Below, in pieces: positions 56,856 through 64,000 of a DNA stretch of 64,000 nucleotides. The position numbers were made by a program, and so were the translations under genes. Positions within the stretch are counted from its first letter, which is position 1. Each line of letters starts with the position of its first letter. Origin of the DNA: Pseudomonas mendocina (lineage in GTDB: Bacteria > Pseudomonadota > Gammaproteobacteria > Pseudomonadales > Pseudomonadaceae); assembly GCF_003008615.1 (NCBI RefSeq), contig NZ_CP027657.1:2852001-2916000 (forward strand), written 5' to 3'. Below the pieces are notes generated by a model. It did not search any database. It saw only the letters and a program-made list of their open reading frames with translations, and had not been told where the DNA came from.

Positions 56856-57650
56856 ATGAAAGCCACGCTCTTCATGGCGCTCGCGGGCCTGCTGTTGGCC
56901 ACTGCGGCGCAGGCCGATGATTGCCGCCAGCAACTGCCCGCCTGGATCGAGCAGGCGCATCCCGGCCAGGCGCAGGGAAGGGGGCTGGAGGATGAGCGCG
57001 GCCGCTATCGGGTGGCTGCTGAACAGAGCATCTGCAAGGTCTGGCCGGCGCGTCCGCACCTGACGCTGGTGGCATTACTGCTGGTGCGCGAAGAGGAAGA
57101 CGATTACGGCGAGGCCGATCTGGAAGTGCTGGTGTTCGAGAGTGCCAGGCAAACCTTGGTGGCGCGTCTGGTCGAACCGAATCGGCTGGATTGGGACGCG
57201 GTCTACGTCGACGCGATGACGTTCGACACCGCTCCCTACCGTCTGCGCGGCGATGATCTGGCGTTCGGTGTGCGTATCGCGCGGCGTGGTAGCTCGCGCG
57301 TCAATCCGTTTTACGAAACCCAGCTCAATCTCTATGAAGTCGATGCCGAGCGACTGCGCCCGCTCATACGCGAGTTGCCGATAAGCGACTCCGGCGGCGA
57401 GTGGGATGGCAATTGTTCGGGCGAGTTCAGCGACACCAAGCGTGTGCTGATCGTGACCGAGCGCATGGGGAACAAGGGCTATCGTGATCTGCTGCTCAAA
57501 CAGACACGGGTGGAACACCGTCAGTCAGAAGTGGCGGGTGAGTGCGAGACGGTTGAAGAACGCACCCATCGGGCGGAGTTCTCGATCCAGTACGACGAAG
57601 ACCGCTATCTGCTACCGATAGAGTTCGTGTCGGAGCCTGGCGTGCCATAG
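56856..57650 (+). CDS. Secreted protein of unknown function
   Basis: A 264-residue exported protein with a signal peptide (MKATLFMALAGLLLATAAQA). The mature part has Cys-containing N-terminal region (DDCRQQLPAWIEQ, QSICKVWPARP), beta-rich segments and a C-terminal stretch (GECETVEERTHRAEFSIQYD). No domain recognised. AAGG lies directly ahead of the ATG; an in-frame upstream ATG adds seven polar residues and would spoil the signal peptide. Confidence 0.78.
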   Translation: MKATLFMALAGLLLATAAQADDCRQQLPAWIEQAHPGQAQGRGLEDERGRYRVAAEQSICKVWPARPHLTLVALLLVREEEDDYGEADLEVLVFESARQTLVARLVEPNRLDWDAVYVDAMTFDTAPYRLRGDDLAFGVRIARRGSSRVNPFYETQLNLYEVDAERLRPLIRELPISDSGGEWDGNCSGEFSDTKRVLIVTERMGNKGYRDLLLKQTRVEHRQSEVAGECETVEERTHRAEFSIQYDEDRYLLPIEFVSEPGVP

Positions 57651-57719
57651 ATACAGATCAATAAATCAGCCCCGGAGCCCTCCTAGAATCGCCGGCTTTG
57701 CCTTGCAAGCAGGTGCTCC

Positions 57720-59027
57720 ATGCTTTCCCGTCCCGAACTGCTGTCGCCGGCCGGCAGCCTGAAGAACATGCGCTACGCCTTCGCCTACGGCGCCGATGCG
57801 GTATACGCCGGCCAGCCGCGCTACAGCCTGCGCGTGCGCAACAACGAATTCGACCACGCCAACCTGGCCCTCGGGATCGCCGAGGCACATGCCCAGGGCA
57901 AGCAGTTCTACGTGGTGGTCAACATCGCCCCGCACAACGCCAAGCTCAAGACCTTCCTCAAGGATCTGGAGCCGGTGATCGCCATGGCGCCCGACGCGCT
58001 GATCATGTCCGACCCCGGCCTGATCATGCTGGTGCGCGAGCACTTCCCGCATATGCCGATTCACCTCTCGGTACAGGCCAATGCGGTGAACTGGGCCAGC
58101 GTCGAATTCTGGCGCCGCCAGGGCCTGACGCGGGTGATCCTCTCGCGTGAGCTGGCGCTGGAGGAAATCGAGGAGATCCGTCTGGCCGTGCCGCAGATGG
58201 AGCTGGAGGTGTTCGTCCATGGCGCGCTGTGTATGGCCTATTCCGGCCGTTGCCTGCTATCGGGCTACATCAATCGCCGTGACCCCAATCAGGGCACCTG
58301 TACCAACGCCTGCCGCTGGAAGTACGACGCCACGCCGGCCAGGGAGAACGAGACCGGCGATATCGTGCAGGTAATCGAGCCGACGCTGGGGCAGGGCGCA
58401 CCGACCAGCCAGGCGTTCCTGCTGGAAGAGGCGAGTCGGCCTGGTGAGCAGATGGCGGCCTTCGAGGACGAGCACGGCACCTACATCATGAATTCCAAGG
58501 ATCTGCGCGCGCTGCAGCATGTACCGCGCCTGGTGGCCATGGGTGTGCATTCGCTGAAGATCGAGGGACGCACCAAGAGCCACTTCTACTGCGCACGGAC
58601 GGCGCAGGCTTATCGTCGTGCCATCGATGATGCGGTGGCCGGGCGCGCGTTCGACATGAACCTGATGGGCGACCTCGAGTCACTGGCCAATCGTGGCTAC
58701 ACCGAGGGTTTCCTGCGCCGCCACGTGCATGACGAGTACCAGAATTACCAGCGCGGCAATTCGCAAGCCGATCGGCAACAGTTCGTCGGCGAGCTGACGG
58801 GCGAACGGCGTGGGGAGTTGGCGCAAGTGCTGGTGAAGAACCGCTTCGAGGTGGGCGACGGCATCGAGTTGATGACGCCGCAGGGCAATCACCGATTCAC
58901 GCTCGAATACATGGAAAATATCCGTGGTGAACGCACCGCTGTCGCGCCAGGTGATGGCCATCGGGTCTACCTGCCCGTGCCAATAACCGGCGACCTCCGT
59001 CATGCCCTGATTTTGCGTGATCTCTAG
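57720..59027 (+). CDS. yegQ: U32-family protein (YegQ/TrhP-type tRNA hydroxylation)
   Basis: A 435-residue protein annotated as a U32 peptidase but of the YegQ/TrhP group, which in E. coli takes part in 5-hydroxyuridine formation in tRNA. It starts MLSRPELLSPAGSLKNM and has YGADAVYAGQ, the Cys pair of the family signature EVFVHGALCMAYSGRCLLS, and CTNACRWKY, three cysteines likely to hold an iron-sulfur cluster. Length fits. It stands alone, and no partner is visible. Confidence 0.9.
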   Translation: MLSRPELLSPAGSLKNMRYAFAYGADAVYAGQPRYSLRVRNNEFDHANLALGIAEAHAQGKQFYVVVNIAPHNAKLKTFLKDLEPVIAMAPDALIMSDPGLIMLVREHFPHMPIHLSVQANAVNWASVEFWRRQGLTRVILSRELALEEIEEIRLAVPQMELEVFVHGALCMAYSGRCLLSGYINRRDPNQGTCTNACRWKYDATPARENETGDIVQVIEPTLGQGAPTSQAFLLEEASRPGEQMAAFEDEHGTYIMNSKDLRALQHVPRLVAMGVHSLKIEGRTKSHFYCARTAQAYRRAIDDAVAGRAFDMNLMGDLESLANRGYTEGFLRRHVHDEYQNYQRGNSQADRQQFVGELTGERRGELAQVLVKNRFEVGDGIELMTPQGNHRFTLEYMENIRGERTAVAPGDGHRVYLPVPITGDLRHALILRDL

Positions 59028-59176
59028 CCCCCGACCTTGGTCGTATATTTTGTTACAACCCCCTTGAGAACGCTGGATAAGCCTGTTCTAGAGGTGTTCG
59101 CGTAATACTAAAGTCGTCTGTCGCGTGCGTATGGCAAGCCTAGAGTACGGCTCACCAGCCCCCCTCTGTCGAGGAT

Positions 59177-59184
59177 AAAAATAA
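59177..59184 (+). promoter_or_regulatory. Hfq/Crc CA motif at the DUF485-actP start
   Basis: AAAAATAA (AAnAAnAA) lies immediately upstream of the ATG of the DUF485 gene, partly covering the ribosome-binding site. It predicts catabolite repression of acetate uptake. Confidence 0.6.
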
Positions 59185-59185
59185 A

Positions 59186-59497
59186 ATGCACGACGATACT
59201 TACGCGCGGATTCAGGCGAATCCGCATTTCAAGGATCTGGTAGCCAAGCGTGATCGTTTCGCTTGGACACTGTCCGCCATCATGTTGAGCCTGTACGTGG
59301 CCTTCATCCTGCTGATCGCCTTCGAGCCGCAGGTGCTCGGTGCGCGCATCAGCCCCGATTCACCGATCACCTGGGGCATCCCCATGGGCGTAGGGCTGAT
59401 TCTCTCCGCCTTCATCCTGACCGGTGTCTATGTTTTCCGCGCCAACGGTGAGTTCGACGCCCTCAACCAGGCCGTGCTCGATGAGGTGCAGAAATGA
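59186..59497 (+). CDS. DUF485 membrane protein (YjcH-like), partner of the acetate symporter
   Basis: A 103-residue protein with two membrane helices ([19 protein letters not shown] and [22 protein letters not shown]) and the DUF485 N-terminus ([22 protein letters not shown]). It overlaps actP by 4 bp (ATGA), which couples the two. DUF485 proteins accompany acetate symporters of the SSS family. The leader also holds TACTAAAGTCGT (59106), which might be a site of the CrbS/CrbR type; I do not remember the consensus. Confidence 0.9.
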   Translation: MHDDTYARIQANPHFKDLVAKRDRFAWTLSAIMLSLYVAFILLIAFEPQVLGARISPDSPITWGIPMGVGLILSAFILTGVYVFRANGEFDALNQAVLDEVQK

Positions 59498-61152
59498 TCG
59501 CCCGTCTCCTGACATTCGCAGTTCTGCTGCTCACCAGCTCGGCCCTCTGGGCGGCTGGCGCCATCGAAGGCGATGTGCAGCGTCAGCCGATGAACACCTC
59601 GGCCATCATGATGTTCCTGGCCTTCGTCGGCGGCACCCTGTACATCACTTACTGGGCGTCCAAACGCAACACCTCGACCTCCGACTTCTACACCGCTGGC
59701 GGCAGCATCACCGGTTTCCAGAACGGTCTGGCCATCGCTGGTGACTACATGTCGGCGGCGTCCTTCCTGGGTATTTCCGCCCTGGTGTTCACCAGCGGTT
59801 ACGACGGCCTGATCTACTCTATCGGCTTCCTGGTCGGCTGGCCGGTGATCCTCTTCCTGATCGCCGAGCGCCTGCGCAACCTGGGTAAATACACCTTCGC
59901 CGACGTGGCTTCCTATCGTCTCAAGCAGAAGGAAATCCGTACCCTGTCCGCCAGCGGTTCGCTGGTGGTGGTGGCCTTCTACCTGATCGCGCAGATGGTC
60001 GGTGCCGGCAAGCTGATCGAGCTGCTGTTCGGCCTGGACTACCACGTCGCCGTGATCATGGTCGGTGTGCTGATGGTGCTGTATGTGCTGTTCGGCGGCA
60101 TGCTGGCCACCACCTGGGTACAGATCATCAAGGCGGTGATCCTGCTGTCCGGTGCCTCGTTCATGGCGCTGATGGTGATGAAGCACGTCAACTTCGACTT
60201 CTCCATGCTGTTCTCCGAAGCCATCAAGGTGCATGAGAAAGGCGAGGCGATCATGAGCCCCGGCGGCCTGGTGAAGGATCCGATTTCGGCGATCTCCCTC
60301 GGCCTGGCGCTGATGTTCGGTACTGCGGGTCTGCCGCACATCCTCATGCGCTTCTTCACCGTGAGCAATGCCAAGGAAGCCCGCAAGTCGGTGTTCTACG
60401 CGACTGGCTTCATCGGTTACTTCTACATCCTGACCTTCATCATCGGCTTCGGCGCGATCCTGCTGGTCGGCACCAACCCGGACTTCCGCGATGCCGCGGG
60501 CGGCCTGATCGGTGGTAACAACATGGCGGCGGTGCACCTGGCCAACGCCGTGGGCGGCAGCATCTTCCTGGGCTTCATCTCGGCCGTGGCCTTCGCCACC
60601 ATCCTCGCGGTGGTTGCCGGTCTGACCCTGGCAGGCGCCTCTGCCGTGTCGCACGACCTGTACGCCAGCGTGTACAAGAAGGGCAAAGCCAACGAGAAAG
60701 ATGAGCTGCGCGTATCGAAGATCACCACCCTATGCCTTGGCGTTCTGGCCATCGTTCTGGGCATCGCCTTCGAGAAGCAGAACATCGCCTTCATGGTTGG
60801 CCTGGCTTTCTCCATCGCGGCGAGCTGCAACTTCCCGGTGCTGTTCCTCTCCATGTACTGGAAGAACCTGACCACCCGTGGCGCCATGATCGGCGGCTGG
60901 CTGGGCCTGATCACCGCGGTCACCCTGATGATCCTCGGCCCGACCGTCTGGGTCTCGGTACTGGGTAACGCCAAGGCGATCTTCCCGTACGAGTATCCGG
61001 CGCTGTTCTCCATCACCGTTGCCTTCATCGGTATCTGGTTCTTCTCGATCACCGACAAGTCCACGGCTGCCAACGACGAGCGTGCACGCTTCCTGCCGCA
61101 GTTCGTTCGTTCGCAAACCGGCCTGGGTGCCAGTGGTGCAGCTGCTCACTGA
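59494..61152 (+). CDS. actP: Cation/acetate symporter ActP
   Basis: A 552-residue sodium:solute symporter that takes up acetate and related short carboxylates. A cleavable signal-like N-terminus ([20 protein letters not shown]) is followed by about 13 helices. Family features include [31 protein letters not shown] and the [20 protein letters not shown] region. It is coupled to DUF485 and followed by a terminator. Confidence 0.93.
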   Translation: MIARLLTFAVLLLTSSALWAAGAIEGDVQRQPMNTSAIMMFLAFVGGTLYITYWASKRNTSTSDFYTAGGSITGFQNGLAIAGDYMSAASFLGISALVFTSGYDGLIYSIGFLVGWPVILFLIAERLRNLGKYTFADVASYRLKQKEIRTLSASGSLVVVAFYLIAQMVGAGKLIELLFGLDYHVAVIMVGVLMVLYVLFGGMLATTWVQIIKAVILLSGASFMALMVMKHVNFDFSMLFSEAIKVHEKGEAIMSPGGLVKDPISAISLGLALMFGTAGLPHILMRFFTVSNAKEARKSVFYATGFIGYFYILTFIIGFGAILLVGTNPDFRDAAGGLIGGNNMAAVHLANAVGGSIFLGFISAVAFATILAVVAGLTLAGASAVSHDLYASVYKKGKANEKDELRVSKITTLCLGVLAIVLGIAFEKQNIAFMVGLAFSIAASCNFPVLFLSMYWKNLTTRGAMIGGWLGLITAVTLMILGPTVWVSVLGNAKAIFPYEYPALFSITVAFIGIWFFSITDKSTAANDERARFLPQFVRSQTGLGASGAAAH

Positions 61153-61171
61153 TTCCTGACGCGGTAACAAC

Positions 61172-61198
61172 AAGGGCAGCCCTCGGGCTGCCCTTTTT
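61172..61198 (+). terminator. Terminator after actP
   Basis: AAGGGCAGCCC (61172) pairs with GGGCTGCCCTT (61185), followed by TTT. An intrinsic terminator. Confidence 0.92.
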
Positions 61199-61249
61199 CG
61201 TTGTGGGCACAGGGGAGTTCCGTGCTTATCGGGGAATGCGTGGGATTCG

Positions 61250-61322
61250 GTGCGCACGGCGCACCCTACTGGGGGATCAACTTGCGAGCGCTCAAGGAGT
61301 ATGGTGCGCTGCGCGCACCGGG
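61250..61322. repeat. REP-like repeats between actP and the exonuclease gene
   Basis: GGTGCGCACGGCGCACCCTA (61250) and the weaker GGTGCGCTGCGCGCACCGG (61303) sit in the gap between two convergent genes. Confidence 0.75.
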
Positions 61323-61381
61323 CGCTGGTCAGGCGACAGCTCAGCTGGACAAGAGCGCGTGTACCTGGCGTGGAGATAGGG

Positions 61382-62089
61382 TCAGAGCGACATTGCCTGC
61401 TGGCGCCGACGGCGGCTGGAGAGGCGACGCTCCAGCTCGATCAAACTGTCCGCGCCCTGGCGGCGAGCCTTGCTGAACAGCATCAGGCTCAGCTCGGCGG
61501 TGACCAGGGCATCGGCGCTGGCGTGGTGACGTTGTTGCACCTGCAGGCCGAACTCGGTGATCCACTTGTCCAGGCCGCCCTGGCGAATACGTGATTGCGG
61601 ACAGAGCAGCGGGGCGATTTCGGCGACATCGAAGAAACGATGCTGCAGGCGATAGCCCAGGCTTTGTTTCAGGGCGCCAGCCAGCATGCGTCGGTCGAAC
61701 TCGGCATGGAAGGCCAGCAACGGGCTGTCGCCGACGAACTCCATGAAATCCAGCAGTGCTTGGGCAGGGTCGACGCCGCGGGCCACTTCGCCCGGCGCGA
61801 TGCCGTGAATCAGGGTGCTGGCGCTGGCGTGATGATCCGGGCGATGCAGGGTACGTTCGAACTGCTGGCCGAGGTCGATGGCACCGTTCTCGATCACCAC
61901 CGCGCCGATCGACAAGACCAGGTCGCGGCGCATGTTGAGGCCGGTGGTTTCCAGATCGAGCACGACGAAGCGCTGCTCGCGCAGCGGACGCTCGTCGAGG
62001 GGCGCGGGTTCGGCCAGGGCCTGGCGGCGCTCCAACTGCTGCTGGGTCAGGGCCGGGCCGCGGCCGCTGAACCAGTTGAACTTGCTCAT
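61382..62089 (-). CDS. DnaQ-like 3'-5' exonuclease
   Basis: A 235-residue DEDDh exonuclease. Exo I is VVLDLETTGLN, the second acidic region is in AFHAEFDRRML, and Exo III is HHASADALVTAEL (His and Asp of the DEDDh class). It is not the replicative PolIII epsilon, since the C-terminal polymerase-binding region is absent. It overlaps the DUF294 gene by 4 bp, so the two are coupled. This pair is common in Pseudomonas next to actP. Confidence 0.9.
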   Translation of the reverse strand: MSKFNWFSGRGPALTQQQLERRQALAEPAPLDERPLREQRFVVLDLETTGLNMRRDLVLSIGAVVIENGAIDLGQQFERTLHRPDHHASASTLIHGIAPGEVARGVDPAQALLDFMEFVGDSPLLAFHAEFDRRMLAGALKQSLGYRLQHRFFDVAEIAPLLCPQSRIRQGGLDKWITEFGLQVQQRHHASADALVTAELSLMLFSKARRQGADSLIELERRLSSRRRRQQAMSL

Positions 62090-64000
62090 AACTGATACCT
62101 CAGTGCCAGGCTGCTTTGCAGGCGCTGGGCCTGGCGGAAGGATTCGCGCAGGATACGTCGATCCAGCAGGTTCAGGCTGTCCGGGTCGAGTCGGTTGGAG
62201 TAGGGGCGCTCGTCGCGCGCCTGCAACTGGTGTTGCTGCATGCGCGTCTGTTGAATGAAGTGATAGGCCTCTTCGAAAGCTGCGCCGTCCTGGGCGTCGA
62301 TCACACCCTTGGCGATCAGTGCGCGCAGTCGCTCCAGCGTGCCGACCGCGCCAATACCATTGGCCAGGGCGAGCAAGCGCGCGCCATCGACGAAGGGCGT
62401 CAGACCTTGCACCTTGAGATCCAGGGTGTCCTTGTCGGCTCCGGAGCGGGCCACCACGAAGTCGCGAAAACGTCCGACTGGTGGGCGCTGGCGCAGCGCA
62501 TTTTCGGCCAGCATGCGCTGGAACAGGTTGTTGTCGCCCACGTGCAGAAGCAATTCATGGCGCAGTTGTTCGCAGCCATCCAGCGGCCCCCAGATCGCCC
62601 GCAGGTCGAAGTAGATCGACGAACCCAGCAGGTTTTCCGGGGTGGCTTCCAGCACGAAGCGACTGAAGCGACGTGACCACTCCTGGCGCGACAGGCACAG
62701 CTCGGGGTTGCCAGCCATGATGTTGCCCTTGCACAGGGTGAAGCCGCAGCGGCCCAGGCGCTGGTTGATTTCTGCGGCAAGTGGTAACAGCCGTCCACGA
62801 ATGAGGGCTGCTTCGGCCGCGTCGGCTGCTTCGAAGAGGATGCCGTTGTCCTGATCGGTATGCAGGGTCTGCTCACGGCGCCCTTCGCTGCCGAAGCACA
62901 GCCAGGTGAACGGAATGCCGGGGTCGCCCATTTCTTCGAGGGTCAGTTCGATCACCCGGCACACGGTGTGGTCGTTGAGCAGGGTGACGATGTGGGTGAT
63001 CTGCGTCGAGCTGGCGCCGTGGGCCAGCATGCGGTCGACCAGCAGGCGGATGTCGCTGCGCAGCCCGGCCAGGGTCTCGATCTTGCCGGCATGGCGGATG
63101 GTGCGCGCCAGGTGCACCAGATCCACACGTTGCAGGCTGAACAGGTCACGCTCGGAAATCACCCCGCACAGTTGTTCGTTCTCTACCAGGCAGACATGGG
63201 CGATATGCCGTTCGGTCATGGCGATGGCGGCATCGAACGCGCTGGCGTCCGGTGCCAGGTAGAACGGGCGGTGGGTCATCAGGTTGGCGATTGGCTGGGC
63301 CAGGTCGATGCCATCTGCCACGACCCGGCGCAGGTCGCGCAGGGTGAAGATGCCAAGCGGATGGCGCTTGTCATCGAGAATCACGATGCTGCCGACATGT
63401 TGCTCGTGCATCAGGCGCACGGCATCGCGCAGTGGCGTATCCGGAGTGCAACCGATGGGCTGCCGCATGGCCAGCTCACCCAGGCGCGTGTCCAGCGAAT
63501 ACTGTGCGCCGAGGGTTTCCACCGCGCGCAATTGCACCTGCTGGTTGACCTGATCGAGCAGGCTGCTGACGCCACGCAGGGCGAAGTCGCGCAGGGGGTT
63601 GGAAATGGCGAACAGCTTGATGAAGGCGTGCTTGGCCAGCAGCAGGCAGAACGTCTCTTCCGCAGCCAGGTGCTCGGTGCGCGTGGCACGTTCGCCGATC
63701 AGCGCGGCGAGGGGAAAGCACTCGCCAGCAGTGATCTCGAAGGTGGTCTCGGTGCCGCGTCTGGCCGAGTGCGGTCGTTCGCCGTGCACCCGGCCCTGTT
63801 TGACGATGTAGAAATGCTCGACCACGCCGTCGCTCGGCTTGATGATCGATTCGCCTTCATCGTAGAAGCGCAACTGGCAATTCTCGACCAGGTAGGCCAG
63901 GTGGGCGGTGTCCATCTGGTTGAACGGCGGAAATTTCTGCAGGAATTCCATGGTGCCGTGGATGTTCTGCAGTACAGCCGTTTTGCCGGCCTGGGAGAGC
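62086..64000 (-). CDS. cNMP-binding / CBS / DUF294 nucleotidyltransferase-like signalling protein (5' end outside window)
   Basis: The open frame runs from the stop at 62086 to the window edge. An N-terminal cyclic-nucleotide-binding-like domain (FPPFNQMDTAHLAYLVENCQ, then GESIIKPSD) is followed by a CBS pair (about 160-285 in the visible part) and a nucleotidyltransferase domain with GSEGRREQTLHTDQDNGILF, which fits the GlnD-like GSxxR...DxDN motif of DUF294. A helical C-terminal DUF294_C follows. The ATG at 63951 would give 621 residues, but coding-like residues (AVLQNIHGT) continue upstream, so the true start is probably beyond 64000. Function is not established. Confidence 0.88.
   Translation of the reverse strand, partial: LSQAGKTAVLQNIHGTMEFLQKFPPFNQMDTAHLAYLVENCQLRFYDEGESIIKPSDGVVEHFYIVKQGRVHGERPHSARRGTETTFEITAGECFPLAALIGERATRTEHLAAEETFCLLLAKHAFIKLFAISNPLRDFALRGVSSLLDQVNQQVQLRAVETLGAQYSLDTRLGELAMRQPIGCTPDTPLRDAVRLMHEQHVGSIVILDDKRHPLGIFTLRDLRRVVADGIDLAQPIANLMTHRPFYLAPDASAFDAAIAMTERHIAHVCLVENEQLCGVISERDLFSLQRVDLVHLARTIRHAGKIETLAGLRSDIRLLVDRMLAHGASSTQITHIVTLLNDHTVCRVIELTLEEMGDPGIPFTWLCFGSEGRREQTLHTDQDNGILFEAADAAEAALIRGRLLPLAAEINQRLGRCGFTLCKGNIMAGNPELCLSRQEWSRRFSRFVLEATPENLLGSSIYFDLRAIWGPLDGCEQLRHELLLHVGDNNLFQRMLAENALRQRPPVGRFRDFVVARSGADKDTLDLKVQGLTPFVDGARLLALANGIGAVGTLERLRALIAKGVIDAQDGAAFEEAYHFIQQTRMQQHQLQARDERPYSNRLDPDSLNLLDRRILRESFRQAQRLQSSLALRYQL

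Overview
The window looks like a Pseudomonas chromosome, probably from the P. mendocina / P. oleovorans / P. alcaliphila side of the genus. That is judged from gene content and order plus high-GC codon use, not from a database search. The order glnA - two DUF4124 genes - ntrBC, the gbcA/gbcB - ltaE - glyA - soxBDAG - purU - fdhA block, the aauRS-aatJQMP block and the DUF485-actP pair are all arrangements known from Pseudomonas. No rRNA, tRNA, IS element, prophage or CRISPR array was seen.

Layout. (1) 1-9.6 kb is core: nitrogen regulation (ntrC, ntrB, two small secreted DUF4124 proteins, glnA with a readable sigma-54 promoter and NtrC-type palindromes), then thiI and typA on the other strand. 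(2) 9.7-14.7 kb is accessory: a lone, AT-richer nucleotidyltransferase gene, a decayed internal-deleted copy of the 3' end of gbcA, and a three-gene operon I cannot assign (WYL regulator, HNH-motif multi-spanning membrane protein, coiled-coil tail-anchored protein). The operon is the best candidate here for an undescribed system; its architecture suggests conflict or defence. (3) 14.9-31 kb: a chemoreceptor, then glycine-betaine / dimethylglycine / sarcosine catabolism. GbcAB demethylates betaine, SoxBDAG oxidises sarcosine, GlyA and PurU handle the one-carbon units, FdhA oxidises released formaldehyde, and a threonine aldolase feeds the glycine/serine pool. A 24-residue membrane ORF is coupled to gbcA, and about 700 bp upstream of glyA carries a dense cluster of DnaA-box-like nonamers.

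(4) 31-38.4 kb: acidic amino-acid uptake, with sensor kinase and sigma-54 activator AauS/AauR next to the Glu/Asp ABC transporter; its promoter carries two TTCGG-N4-CCGAA type boxes, a -24/-12 element and an Hfq/Crc CA motif. (5) 38.4-46.5 kb: acyltransferase, HD-GYP protein, RimB-like protease, second chemoreceptor, CBS protein, CreBC. (6) 46.5-55 kb: VOC protein with a frameshifted small membrane partner, an SOS-box-preceded FAN1 nuclease / Fe-S helicase operon, and a TRAP transporter; together these separate creBC from creD. (7) 55-64 kb: creD, small envelope proteins, a U32 (YegQ/TrhP-type) protein, acetate symporter operon, and an exonuclease / DUF294 pair running off the end.

Short palindromic repeats (GTAGGGTGCGC...GCGCACC and others) are scattered through the intergenic spaces. 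In three genes the TAG stop codon is the TAG of the repeat edge itself.
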